Shown here in pieces: positions 1-8,950 of a stretch of DNA of 64,000 nucleotides. The DNA is taken from assembly GCF_902712875.1 (NCBI RefSeq), contig NZ_LR743509.1:1674001-1738000 (forward strand), written 5' to 3'. Position 1 is the stretch's first letter; every line of letters begins with the position of its first letter. This stretch comes from Hyphomicrobium sp. ghe19. Lineage in GTDB: Bacteria > Pseudomonadota > Alphaproteobacteria > Rhizobiales > Hyphomicrobiaceae. A model generated the notes under the pieces. It was not told where the DNA came from. It did no database searches and worked only from the letters and a program-made list of their open reading frames with translations. The translations under genes and the position numbers were made by a program.

Positions 1-167
1 GCAACATCCATCGTTCGCGCGACCGGATCGTTTGGATTGGCGTTTTCTGCAGCCGCTTTCGAGCCGCCTCCCAATAGGGAGCCGGTCGATAGGCTCGGCA
101 GCGATGCGCCGCAGCCCCCAAGGGCCGCAGTCGACACAGCTACGAGAAAGATTTTGACGTGTTTCAT
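1..167 (-). CDS. Small lipoprotein, C-terminus cut by window edge
   Basis: This frame reads on the minus strand from an ATG at 167 off the left edge, so only about 55 residues are visible. They start MKHVKIFLVAVSTAALGGCG, a signal peptide ending in a lipobox (LGGC) that would be cleaved before the cysteine and lipidated. The following sequence is rich in Ser, Gly and Ala. A purine-rich stretch (GGGGAA) lies about 8 bases upstream of the start. An envelope lipoprotein is a safe class call; the function is unknown. Confidence 0.6.
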   Translation of the reverse strand, partial: MKHVKIFLVAVSTAALGGCGASLPSLSTGSLLGGGSKAAAENANPNDPVARTMDV

Positions 168-330
168 TGGGATGTTCCCCCCACCCCGGATTTCTAAGCC
201 ATTGTCCCCAGGCCAAGCCCAAGGTCAATAATTAGAATCGAGTTAGCCACATTCGGAGCCTAATTGTTTGTGGCACAACTCGATAGGCCCGTCGCAACTT
301 TACGCACCAAAGTACGTCCGAACAGCGTTC

Positions 331-1506
331 TTAACGCATCAACGCACGCATTCCGGCATCGAGACCGTCGAGTGTCAGGGGAAACATTCGGCCGTCGAGG
401 AGCTGCCGCACGATACCAATGGATGGCGTCCAGTCCCAATGCCGTTCGTCGACGGGGTTCAGCCAAATGGCGTGCTTGTAGATATCGGCGACCCTTTTCA
501 GCCAGACGGCTCCGGGCTCTTCGTTCATATGCTCCACCGAGCCGCCGGGAACCGTGATTTCGTAGGGGCTCATCGAGGCATCGCCGATGAAGATGACCTT
601 GTAGTCGGCAGGGTAGGTGTGGAGCACCTGCCAGGTGTCGATCTTGTTGGTGTATCGTCGGGCGTTGTCTTTCCAGACGCCTTCATAGAGGCAATTGTGG
701 AAGTAATAATATTCGAGATGCTTGAACTCCGCGCGCGCCGCGGAGAACAGGTCTTCGACTTCGCGCACATGATCGTCCATCGAGCCGCCGTTATCGAAGA
801 ACATCAGAAGCTTTACGGTGTTGTGCCGCTCGGGGCGGAGACGAACGTCGAGATAGCCCTTCTCGGCGGTGCCGCGGATCGTGCCATCGAGATCGAGTTC
901 GGAAGCGGCTCCGGAACGTGCGAATTGGCGTAGGCGGCGAAGCGCGACCTTGATGGTGCGCGTGCCGATTTCGGCAGTGCCGGCGAGATCCTTGAATTCG
1001 CGCTTATCCCAAACCTTGATGGCGCGGCGGTGCCGGCTCTCGTGCTGACCGATGCGAATGCCGGCGGGATTATATCCGTATGCGCCGTAGGGCGACGTCC
1101 CGCCGGTGCCGATCCACTTGTTGCCGCCCTGGTGACGTTCTTTCTGTTCGGCGAGGCGCTTCTTCAGCTCCTCCATGATTTTGTCCCAGCCGCCGAGCGC
1201 GTCGATCTTCTTTTTGTCCTCTTCGGAGAGGTGCAGCGTGCTGATACGGCGGAGCCATTCCTCGGGGATTTCAGCTTCGATTGCTTCGGGCAAAAGGTCG
1301 ATGCCTTTGAATACGTGCGCGAAGATCTGGTCGAAGCGATCGAGGTTGCGTTCGTCCTTCACGAGGGTTGCGCGGGAGAGATAGTAGAAATCCTCGACGC
1401 GGCCGCCTGCGATACCGGTGCCGACAGCCTCGAGCAGCGTCAGGTATTCTTTCAGCGTCACCGGAAGTTTGGCTGAGCGGAGCTCAGTGAAGAAAGTCTC
1501 GAACAT
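331..1506 (-). CDS. CoxE-like VWA-domain protein
   Basis: 391 residues without signal peptide or membrane segment, so probably cytoplasmic. The C-terminal half is a von Willebrand A domain of the CoxE type: a hydrophobic strand (LLMFFDNGGSM) carries the MIDAS metal-site motif DxGxS at residues 238-242, and a later strand (VIFIGDASM) fits the same fold. The N-terminal half is helical and charged. CoxE-type VWA proteins usually work with a MoxR-family AAA ATPase in assembling or activating metalloenzymes. No such ATPase lies between this gene and the left edge, but it could be just outside. The ATG at 1506 has no strong ribosome binding site. The specific target cannot be told from sequence. 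Confidence 0.8.
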   Translation of the reverse strand: MFETFFTELRSAKLPVTLKEYLTLLEAVGTGIAGGRVEDFYYLSRATLVKDERNLDRFDQIFAHVFKGIDLLPEAIEAEIPEEWLRRISTLHLSEEDKKKIDALGGWDKIMEELKKRLAEQKERHQGGNKWIGTGGTSPYGAYGYNPAGIRIGQHESRHRRAIKVWDKREFKDLAGTAEIGTRTIKVALRRLRQFARSGAASELDLDGTIRGTAEKGYLDVRLRPERHNTVKLLMFFDNGGSMDDHVREVEDLFSAARAEFKHLEYYYFHNCLYEGVWKDNARRYTNKIDTWQVLHTYPADYKVIFIGDASMSPYEITVPGGSVEHMNEEPGAVWLKRVADIYKHAIWLNPVDERHWDWTPSIGIVRQLLDGRMFPLTLDGLDAGMRALMR

Positions 1507-1566
1507 GTTAGAGAAATAAGCACTTTTGCGCGCCGGGACAATGCGCCAAGGGGCCCAAAACGCGAA

Positions 1567-1589
1567 GAAGCCGCCCAGTGGGCGGCTTC
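1567..1589 (-). terminator. Hairpin downstream of first porin
   Basis: A perfect 9-base stem (GAAGCCGCC with GGCGGCTTC) and a 5-base loop lie 27 bases after the porin stop on the minus strand, followed by a short TTC-rich stretch rather than a full T-run. Likely an intrinsic terminator for the porin transcript. Confidence 0.6.
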
Positions 1590-1615
1590 TCGTATTGAGT
1601 AGTTACGGCGGGAGA

Positions 1616-2941
1616 TCAGTAGTTGATTAGAGCGCCGAACGATACGTATTGGAAGTCGTCGAACCTAATATCGCTGTTGTCATCATATTCGAGATGACGA
1701 TACTTGATCCACATCGACATTGCTGCAGCGTCGATCTCCTGGACGATACCGAGGCCCCATAATTTGGTGGTGTCCTTATTCGCAGCGCTGAAGTCCCCGA
1801 GAGCGGTGAAACCATCGACACCCGACGAAGCGAAGATGCCTTCACCGTGAGCGTGCTCATACTCGCCGTAGAGGATGGTGTGACCCAGCGGGTTCCAGCG
1901 CTGGCGGATGCCACCCTTCAGGTACCAGGTTTCGGACTGGCCTCTGCTGCCGGTCAAGTTCGTCGGATCGTCGTAGTCATTGTGACCGTAGGCGCCGTAG
2001 ATCCACAAGCCGGTCGGAACGTGCTCGGCGTACCCACCAGCCTGGAAGTACTGCTGTGTGTTATTCAGGACGACGAAACCGCTAGATGTGTTGCAGCACA
2101 GCTCGTCGGTGCTTTCGGAATAGGACGCGACGGCTGCAACCTTGATGCTGTTCCATTCGCCAGCGTAGCGACCGGTGATGGCCCAGAGGTCGTCCTCACC
2201 CCACGATGCGGATACAGAGAAGCCCCCGAAGGTCGGCGAGTCGTAGCGAACGACGTTACGCGGGACGCCCGCGCAGTCACCCAAAGCACCGCCCCAGCTC
2301 TGGCAGTAATTGCCACCCCAGACCGCGGGCGACAGAGAGCCCGAACCCTTTTCGCGGATAAAAAAGCTATTGTAGTCGAAGGCCACCCAGTTGGCGGGAA
2401 CGAGAGTGCCCGAACCGTCAACGAGGATTGCCGAGTTATCGGCCGCGTCTGACTGTTTACCGACCGAGACCTTACCCAGCTGATCGCTCTTGACGAACCA
2501 GAACGACTGCAGCGTGCTGACGCCATTGACCGTGGCGGGCCTGAGCAGAGCGTTCGGACCGTCGACGACGTTCTGACTTGTCGTCAAGCTATCTGAGCCG
2601 ACAGCTTCGAGATGTAGAACGTAACCAGCGTACCAACCCGGAAGAATTGTTGCCTGGCCCGTGAACTTCACGTGGCTGGCAATCGTCGAACCAAGGTCAG
2701 TGACGTATGTATTCGTCTCACGGCCGTCGTCCCACCACATGACCTGCTGGCCGACCCAGCCGGAGACCGTGAGTGAGACCTTGCGGTTGCCCTTCCGCGC
2801 CGTGGTTGCTTCTAGTTCTGCGATTCGCTCCTCGAGATCTGCGCAGCAGTTGCCGCCTAGGTCCGCAGCAGAGGCGCTCGTGGCGAGACCGCCAGCGAGG
2901 ACGCCTGCAGCGACCAGAGCGCCTACCCGAAATTTCGTCAT
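1616..2941 (-). CDS. Outer-membrane porin with N-terminal coiled coil (paralogue 1)
   Basis: 441 residues. A Sec signal peptide (about residues 1-25, ending SASA) precedes a mature N-terminus with a Cys-Cys pair, then a short heptad region (LEERIAELEATTARKG), then a long stretch of alternating hydrophobic and polar beta strands rich in Tyr, Trp and Gly, ending in an aromatic C-terminal residue (LINY). These are features of alphaproteobacterial general porins, trimeric channels for small hydrophilic solutes. The ATG at 2941 is supported by a strong binding site (GGGAGAAGGG). The downstream neighbour on the plus-strand side (3330-4631) is a close paralogue. Substrate preference cannot be told from sequence. 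Confidence 0.88.
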   Translation of the reverse strand: MTKFRVGALVAAGVLAGGLATSASAADLGGNCCADLEERIAELEATTARKGNRKVSLTVSGWVGQQVMWWDDGRETNTYVTDLGSTIASHVKFTGQATILPGWYAGYVLHLEAVGSDSLTTSQNVVDGPNALLRPATVNGVSTLQSFWFVKSDQLGKVSVGKQSDAADNSAILVDGSGTLVPANWVAFDYNSFFIREKGSGSLSPAVWGGNYCQSWGGALGDCAGVPRNVVRYDSPTFGGFSVSASWGEDDLWAITGRYAGEWNSIKVAAVASYSESTDELCCNTSSGFVVLNNTQQYFQAGGYAEHVPTGLWIYGAYGHNDYDDPTNLTGSRGQSETWYLKGGIRQRWNPLGHTILYGEYEHAHGEGIFASSGVDGFTALGDFSAANKDTTKLWGLGIVQEIDAAAMSMWIKYRHLEYDDNSDIRFDDFQYVSFGALINY

Positions 2942-3270
2942 TTCACCCTTCTCCCGTCTTCAGCACTTCTAGTCCTGGACGCGGTACTTCGGCGTTTGCC
3001 GCAGTCGGCCACTGATGGAGGAGCCCGTTGCGGGACACCGGCAAGTGACTTCGCCGCTTGAGGGGGAGATTAGCGATTCGCGACTGCGCAACAATTCAGG
3101 TTTGCGATTCGCAGGTTTATTCTTGGCAGGTGCAAGAAAACCTCATTTAATTCAATTGTCCGAGTGCGGACGAAAATCCGAGCTTTAAAACAGAGCGTTG
3201 GTGAATTCGGCAATGATCGGATCGCAACATGTGCTTGTTGCGTCTATGCCACAGCGGCGAAATTGTGAGA
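2942..3270. promoter_or_regulatory. Upstream region of porin 1 with two palindromic 9-mers
   Basis: No gene seen. The A+T content rises sharply around 3070-3200. The perfect palindrome GCGATTCGC occurs at 3073-3081 and again at 3104-3112, 31 bases apart centre to centre, about three helical turns. On the minus strand this lies about 130-170 bases upstream of the porin start, where a promoter or operator would be expected. The spacing suggests a pair of protein-binding sites; the regulator is unknown. Confidence 0.35.
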
Positions 3271-3273
3271 CAC

Positions 3274-3301
3274 AAAAAAAGGCCGCCCAAATTGGGCGGC
3301 C
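3274..3301 (-). terminator. Strong intrinsic terminator of porin 2
   Basis: The stem GGCCGCCCA / TGGGCGGCC is followed on the minus strand by seven T residues, about 30 bases after the porin 2 stop. This is a textbook rho-independent terminator. Confidence 0.9.
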
Positions 3302-3329
3302 TTCCTATTTCTGGAATGTGGTGGTCGGA

Positions 3330-4631
3330 TCAGTAGTTGATCAGAGCACCTACACCGACGTACTGGAAGTTGTCGTAGCGCGTGCCTTCAGTGTTGTTAT
3401 CTTCGTAATCAAGGTGACGATACTTGATCCACATCGACATGGCAGCCGCGTCGATTTCCTGGACGATACCCGCGCCCCAGACCTGAGTGCGATCGCGTGT
3501 TGAACCGCTCTGAGGACCGCCGTCGTTCAAGATGTCCTGGGCAACGCCAGCGATCGCCGACTGAGAGAAGATACCGGAGCCCTTAACGTTCTCATACTCG
3601 CCGTAGAGAACGGTGTGGCCAAGCGGGTTCCAACGCTGACGGATACCTGCCTTGCCGTACCATGTCTCGTTCGAACCGGCGTCGACATCGTAATCGCCAT
3701 GGCCGTATGCGCCGTATGCAAACAAGCCCGTCGGGACGTGTTCAACATATGCACCAGCTTGGAAGTAGCGATAGGTCGAGTTGTTGATGAAGTTGATGCC
3801 TTCGTCGGTGCTTTCGAAGTACGATGCTACGCCAGCAACCTTGAAGTCAGCCCATTCGCCAGCGTAACGCGTCGTGACGGCCCAGATGTCGTCTTCGCCC
3901 CACGATGCCGACACAGAGAAGCCGCCAAACGTCGGTGAGTCGTAACGAACGGTGTTGCGAGGAACGCCCGCGCAGTCACCCCAAGCGCCGCCGCCACCTT
4001 GGCAGTAAGCACCGCCCCAGTGCCCGAACAGATCGCCGTCTTTCTGACGGATACCGAAGCTGTTGACGTCGAACGCGACCCAGTTGGCCGGAACGAGCGA
4101 GCCCGAGCCGTCAACAAGGATTGCGGAGTTGTCGGCCGCGTCGGACTGCTTACCGACCGAGACCTTGCCGAGCTGGTCACTCTTGAGGAACCAGAACGAC
4201 TGCAGCGTGCTGACGCCGTTTGGCGTGTTAGTCAGAGCGTTGGGGCCATCTGCCCGGTCCTGATTGGTCGTCAAGCTATCGGAGCCAGTGGCTTCGAGGT
4301 GCAGAACGTAACCAGCCGTCCAGCCCGGAAGGATGGTCGCCTGGCCCGTGAACTTCACGTGGCTGGCGAGCGTCGAGCCGAGATCTGTGACGTACGCATT
4401 GGACTCGCGACCGTCGTCCCAGAACATAACCTGCTGGCCAACCCAGCCAGAGACCGTGAGAGAAACCTTGCGGTTACCCTTACGGGCCGTCGTTGCTTCT
4501 AGTTCTGCGATCCGCTCCTCGAGGTCTGCGCAGCAGTTCCCCCCGAGATCAGCCGCAGATGCACTGCCAGCCGACAGGCCACCTGCAACCAGGCCTGCTG
4601 CTACCAGCGCACTCAGACGATATTTGTTCAT
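3330..4631 (-). CDS. Outer-membrane porin with N-terminal coiled coil (paralogue 2)
   Basis: 433 residues from the ATG at 4631, chosen because it begins a normal signal peptide (MNKYRLSALVAAG...SASA) and has a binding site (CGGGAGC). An upstream in-frame start at 4733 would add 34 residues before the signal peptide and is rejected. The mature protein has the same Cys-Cys pair, heptad segment and beta-barrel pattern as the porin at 1616-2941. The two are nearly identical over the first 60 or so mature residues and at the C-terminal strands (GIVQEIDAAAMSMWIKYRHL), and diverge in between, where loops would lie. A tandem duplication with diversified surface loops is the likely history. Each copy has its own terminator and upstream region, so they can be regulated separately. 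Confidence 0.88.
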   Translation of the reverse strand: MNKYRLSALVAAGLVAGGLSAGSASAADLGGNCCADLEERIAELEATTARKGNRKVSLTVSGWVGQQVMFWDDGRESNAYVTDLGSTLASHVKFTGQATILPGWTAGYVLHLEATGSDSLTTNQDRADGPNALTNTPNGVSTLQSFWFLKSDQLGKVSVGKQSDAADNSAILVDGSGSLVPANWVAFDVNSFGIRQKDGDLFGHWGGAYCQGGGGAWGDCAGVPRNTVRYDSPTFGGFSVSASWGEDDIWAVTTRYAGEWADFKVAGVASYFESTDEGINFINNSTYRYFQAGAYVEHVPTGLFAYGAYGHGDYDVDAGSNETWYGKAGIRQRWNPLGHTVLYGEYENVKGSGIFSQSAIAGVAQDILNDGGPQSGSTRDRTQVWGAGIVQEIDAAAMSMWIKYRHLDYEDNNTEGTRYDNFQYVGVGALINY

Positions 4632-5327
4632 GAATTTAGCTCCCGTCTGCTTCGACTTGAGGAATGACGGACGGAACAGACTGTTCAGCCCAACACTCTT
4701 CTTCACGTAGTGCTTATTGTTAACCGTCCTCAAACCCGTCTTCAGCGGCGTACGGGCTTCCCCCCGAATTGCCGCTCAGGCCGTATCTATAAGCAGATCC
4801 GTTTCCGTCCGTGAACAGGATTAGACGTGTTGGCGGTGGAATGGCGTGGGATTGTGACTGAAAGGTCACGAGCGCTGAAGTTGCCACACGATGGTCACTC
4901 GTGAACCGAATTTCGGACGAATTGATTTTGTTGGGCAAGCAAGCGGTTGCAATTTTAAAACGCTGCAACGTGTGCGCCGAGCACAAGCATTATCATAAAG
5001 ACGATCCGATCTACGGTGCTTGATTAGTGGAGCACTTTGGGTACGCCAAGAGTATTCTAAAAAGAGATTTTGACTGTGTGTGGGTTGCATCAGTGAGTCG
5101 GGGGTGATTCGGGCTAATTCCGCCATTCGAAAACGGCTTAGTGCATTAAAGTTAAAAGGGAAATTCCGTTTCCGAAATAACCATTTCGGGCAGTGTAAGA
5201 CCGGTTGAAAAGTGAGTGTCGACCTAATTATCCTCAACGTGAAAGTCACAGGCGTCGAGGGCTTGCGTGGAAAATCTGCCACAATCGTCGGCTACCCCAT
5301 TTTTGAGACCGGCCGCCGGGGGCGCTT
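4632..5327. promoter_or_regulatory. Long A+T-rich divergent region between porin 2 and opgG
   Basis: About 700 bases without a credible gene; short open frames here lack coding character. It must hold the porin 2 promoter (minus) and the opgGH promoter (plus). Visible elements: an inverted repeat GTGAC-N6-GTCAC at 4854-4869; a second imperfect one (GGTCAC-TCG-TGAACC) at 4893-4907; and a possible plus-strand promoter TTGAAA-N17-TTATCC at 5205-5233. The length and low G+C relative to neighbours suggest more than one regulatory input. Confidence 0.45.
5205..5233 (+). promoter_or_regulatory. Possible promoter of opgGH
   Basis: TTGAAA at 5205-5210 and TTATCC at 5228-5233 with a 17-base spacer, about 95 bases before the opgG start. 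Pattern match only. Confidence 0.3.
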
Positions 5328-6971
5328 GTGAACAGCGAGAGGGCGGTACTTACGCACCGCAGGGGTTGGCTGATATCGGAAATGACAGGTAATTTCGTTG
5401 ATCGCCGCGCATTGCTCGAAAGGGCGGTGGCGGGAAGTTTTGCCCTTGGGCTCGCTAAGTTGGCCCTGGCAGTCACTGAGTCTCACGCCGAAGGGGAATC
5501 CGCGCCAGCGCCGGCACAGGCACAACCAAGCCCTCAGGGCATGGCGTTCGGGCAGACCACGTTGAAGGCCGAAGCGAAGAGGCTGGCAGATCAGCCGTTT
5601 TCCAAACCGACCATGGACGCTCTACCGGCGCCCTTCAACAAGCTCTCGTATGATCAATATAGAGACATCCGGTTTCGTCCGGAGAAAGCGATCTGGAAGG
5701 GAGAGCATCTCGGCTTTCAGGTTCAGCCGTTCGCGATGGGGTGGCTGTACGATGTTCCTGTCGATCTCTGGGTCGTCGAGAACGGCAAGGCGACTCGTCT
5801 CGTCGCCGACAGCAACATGTTTTCCTTCGGTCCGCTCATCGGTCCCGGGCCGGATGCCGCGCCATTCGGATTTTCGGGATTTCGGATTCACGGCCCGATC
5901 AACCGTGCTGACGCTTTCGAAGAATATACGGTTTTCCAGGGCGCGAGCTATCTGCGTGCCGTTGGGCGGGGAGAGAATTATGGCGCTTCCGCAAGAGGCT
6001 TAGCTCTCAACACCGCGCAGCCGGCAGGCGAAGAGTTTCCGTTCTTTCGAAGCTTCTGGATCGAAAGACCGAAACCGCTCGCAACCGAAATCGTCGTCCA
6101 TGCGTTGCTCGACAGTCAATCTACGACCGGCGCTTACCGGTTTGCGATCGCACCCGGAGAGACGACGGTTATGGATGTCGAAGCGACTTTGTATCCGCGA
6201 GTGGCGCTCAGTCATGTCGGCATCGGCCCTTTGACGAGCATGTTTTTCCACGGGCAGTCGAGCCAACGGCGGACCGAAGACTTCCGTCCAGCCGTCCACG
6301 ACAGCGAGGGGCTTGCGCTGGTGAATGGCAGCGGCGAGCGGCTCTGGCGTCCTCTCAATAATCCCAAGACGCTACAACTCAGCGCTTTCATGGACAAAGA
6401 TCCGCAGGGATTCGGGCTTTGGCAGCGGGATCGTTCGTTTCACAACTACGAAGACCTCGAGAGCCGTTACGAACGGCGCCCGTCGGTGTGGGTGGAACCT
6501 CAAGGACCGTGGGGCGACGGTTCCGTCGAACTCATCGAGATTCCGATCGAGGATGAGATCCACGACAACATTGCGGTCTACTGGAAGCCATCGAAGGGAC
6601 TCGCCGCCGGCGGCCCGCATCTCTTCAACTACAAAATCTATTGGGGTCCCGATGTGCCGACGTCGTGGTCGGGCGCCCGCGTCGTCAAGACGCGGGTTGG
6701 AGCGGGGAAAAAGCCAGGCAGTATCGTCTTCGTCATCGATTTGACAGGACCTTTGGTCAAAGATGCGAAGGACTTGCCCGCTGTCGACCTCTCGGCGAGC
6801 GCGGGCAAGGTTTCCAACGTTTCTGTCCAGCGGAATCTCGAAATCTCTGGTGTTCGAGTGACGTTCGAACTGGCGCCCGGCGACAGCCAACTCGTCGAGC
6901 TACGTTGTGTGTTGAAGGCAGGCGATCAGGCGGTTTCGGAGACTTGGCTCTATCGATGGACGAAGCCGTAA
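5328..6971 (+). CDS. opgG: Periplasmic glucan biosynthesis protein OpgG/OpgD family
   Basis: 547 residues from a GTG at 5328 (GGGGG five bases upstream); an ATG at 5382 would give 529 residues. Near the N-terminus an Arg-Arg pair (VDRRALLERA) precedes a hydrophobic segment and an Ala-rich cleavage region, which looks like a Tat signal as in E. coli OpgD, with a Pro/Ala linker after it. The rest matches the MdoG family in length and motifs, for example WKGEHLGFQVQPFAMGWLYD, GPWGDGSVELIEIP and NIAVYWKP. Family members act in the periplasm on osmoregulated periplasmic glucans, shaping or branching the beta-glucan backbone made by OpgH. The last 16 bases overlap opgH, so the two are co-translated. 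OpgG versus OpgD cannot be settled by eye. Confidence 0.88.
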   Translation: MNSERAVLTHRRGWLISEMTGNFVDRRALLERAVAGSFALGLAKLALAVTESHAEGESAPAPAQAQPSPQGMAFGQTTLKAEAKRLADQPFSKPTMDALPAPFNKLSYDQYRDIRFRPEKAIWKGEHLGFQVQPFAMGWLYDVPVDLWVVENGKATRLVADSNMFSFGPLIGPGPDAAPFGFSGFRIHGPINRADAFEEYTVFQGASYLRAVGRGENYGASARGLALNTAQPAGEEFPFFRSFWIERPKPLATEIVVHALLDSQSTTGAYRFAIAPGETTVMDVEATLYPRVALSHVGIGPLTSMFFHGQSSQRRTEDFRPAVHDSEGLALVNGSGERLWRPLNNPKTLQLSAFMDKDPQGFGLWQRDRSFHNYEDLESRYERRPSVWVEPQGPWGDGSVELIEIPIEDEIHDNIAVYWKPSKGLAAGGPHLFNYKIYWGPDVPTSWSGARVVKTRVGAGKKPGSIVFVIDLTGPLVKDAKDLPAVDLSASAGKVSNVSVQRNLEISGVRVTFELAPGDSQLVELRCVLKAGDQAVSETWLYRWTKP

Positions 6972-8929
6972 ACGAGAACTTCATCGGCGAGGTGCTTCCC
7001 GCATCTCCCCATTCCAGTCATCGTCGCGACGCCGGTCCGTGGCGGCATTTGCCACATTCGGCGCCGCTCGACATGCCTATCCAGGATTTCGCGAAGCCGG
7101 TTGAGGTGGTCGCCGAAATCAGGCGGCGGGGATATTGGGTGCCTCGCACGGCGATCTTCGCCGGCGCCGCGGTGCTGACGGCAGCTTTCGCGCAGGAGCT
7201 CTTCAGCATCCTGTCGTTCGTCGTCATCACGCCGGTTCAGTTCCTCTTTCTGATTCTTTCGACGATCGCCTTCGGATGGATTGCGATCGGCAGCTTGAGT
7301 GCTGCTCTCGGTTTTCTTCCGCTCTTCACGGGCGATAGGCCAGACTCCATCGAGCCGCCGCTCCCGACGTCACCTTTGACGTCGCGAACCGCGCTGCTGT
7401 TTCCGGTCTATCATGAGGATCCGGCGCGGATTGCGGGCGCCGTCGAAGCGATGGTGCGGGAGCTCGAGCACCTCGGTCGGAATCAGAATTTCGATGTTTT
7501 CATCCTCTCCGATACGCGCGGAGATGAGGACGGCGCAAAGGAAGCGGCGGTCTATCGTGCTCTCAGCGGGCAACTCGACGAGATCGCATCGATCTATTAT
7601 CGGCGCCGCATCAAAAACACCGGGCGCAAAGCCGGCAACATCGCCGACTGGGTCGAGCGGTTCGGCGCCGCGTATGAGTCGTTCATCATTCTCGACGGCG
7701 ACAGCGTCATGTCGGGTGGAACTCTGGTTTCGCTCGCCGCGGCTATGGAAGCCGATCCCAAGGCCGGTCTCATTCAGACTGTGCCGCGACTCGTCGGCGG
7801 CGAGACTCTGCTACAGCGTCTTCAGCAATTCGCCTCCAACACGTACGGTCCATCGGTTGCGGCGGGCCTCGCGTTCTGGCATCGCGACCAGGGCAACTAT
7901 TGGGGCCATAACGCCATCATTCGTACGGCCGCGTTCGCCGAGGCTGCCGGGCTGCCGGAGCTTCCTGGCCGCAAGCCGTTCGGCGGCCATATCATGAGCC
8001 ACGATTTCGTCGAGGCCGTGCTGCTTCAGCGCGCCGGCTACGGCGTGCACATGATGCCGTCGCTCGAAGGTTCCTACGAGGGGATGCCACCCAACATAAT
8101 CGACGTGGTTGCGCGGGACCGGCGCTGGGCCCAGGGCAACCTGCAGCATCTGGCCATCGTCTCGCAGCCGGGTCTGACGCCAATGGGCCGTCTGCACCTC
8201 GGCATGGGAGCGGCCTCGTACCTGATCTCGGGCGTATGGGCGATGTCGCTCATCGTCGGCGTCGTGCTGGCGCTCCAGGGCCAGCAGATGATCCCGAGCT
8301 ATTTCCGGGACGATAAGACTCTTTTCCCGATCTGGCCGACCATCGATCCGGGCGCTGCCTTGCGTCTCTTCATGGCGACCATGATCGTCGTGCTGCTGCC
8401 GAAAGCGCTCGGTCTGTTGCTCGCCTGGCAGCAGGCGCGGCGGGAAGGGACTTTCTTCGGGGCGATCCGCGTGACGATCGGAGTTTTGGTCGAGACGGTC
8501 TACTCGGTGCTGATTGCGCCGATCTTCATGGTGACGCAGACGGTCGGCGCGGCTGAAATTCTGGCAGGGCGCGATTCGGGCTGGAACGCGCAGAAGCGTA
8601 GCGACGGCGCACTGACTTTCGACGATGCGATGTGGTTCGCGCGCTGGCACACGGCGATCGGCGGCATCGTCGGCGCGATTGCCTGGACCGTATCGCCCGC
8701 ATTGCTCGCCTGGATGTCACCGGTGATTCTGGGGCTCGTTCTGGCGGGTCCCGTCAGCTGGCTGACGTCGTTGAGGGCGGGAGCCTTCGAGCGATGGGCG
8801 CTCGCGACGAATGAAGACCGGAAGCCGCCGGCGGTGCTCGTCGACGCCGGCCACCGGTCGCGCGATTGGGCGCGTAAGATCGCGATGCCAAATGGCTTGA
8901 CGCAGCAGCCGGACGCGGCCGCGGCGTAG
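6956..8929 (+). CDS. opgH: Glucans biosynthesis glucosyltransferase H
   Basis: 657 residues from an ATG at 6956 inside the end of opgG. The GT2 domain is clear: LLFPVYHEDPARI at its start, the acidic SDTRGDEDG, the metal-binding ILDGDS, an HDFVEA motif at the acceptor Asp position, and RDRRWAQGN, the family's (Q/R)xxRW-type motif. Two hydrophobic segments lie before the domain and several after it (residues about 420-600), so the protein is an inner-membrane processive enzyme that extends and probably exports the beta-glucan chain from UDP-glucose. It is shorter than E. coli OpgH (847 residues), mainly at the N-terminus, which is common in alphaproteobacteria. It pairs with opgG immediately upstream. 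Confidence 0.92.
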   Translation: MDEAVNENFIGEVLPASPHSSHRRDAGPWRHLPHSAPLDMPIQDFAKPVEVVAEIRRRGYWVPRTAIFAGAAVLTAAFAQELFSILSFVVITPVQFLFLILSTIAFGWIAIGSLSAALGFLPLFTGDRPDSIEPPLPTSPLTSRTALLFPVYHEDPARIAGAVEAMVRELEHLGRNQNFDVFILSDTRGDEDGAKEAAVYRALSGQLDEIASIYYRRRIKNTGRKAGNIADWVERFGAAYESFIILDGDSVMSGGTLVSLAAAMEADPKAGLIQTVPRLVGGETLLQRLQQFASNTYGPSVAAGLAFWHRDQGNYWGHNAIIRTAAFAEAAGLPELPGRKPFGGHIMSHDFVEAVLLQRAGYGVHMMPSLEGSYEGMPPNIIDVVARDRRWAQGNLQHLAIVSQPGLTPMGRLHLGMGAASYLISGVWAMSLIVGVVLALQGQQMIPSYFRDDKTLFPIWPTIDPGAALRLFMATMIVVLLPKALGLLLAWQQARREGTFFGAIRVTIGVLVETVYSVLIAPIFMVTQTVGAAEILAGRDSGWNAQKRSDGALTFDDAMWFARWHTAIGGIVGAIAWTVSPALLAWMSPVILGLVLAGPVSWLTSLRAGAFERWALATNEDRKPPAVLVDAGHRSRDWARKIAMPNGLTQQPDAAAA

Positions 8930-8950
8930 TAGAGGGGCGCGTCTTACTTC

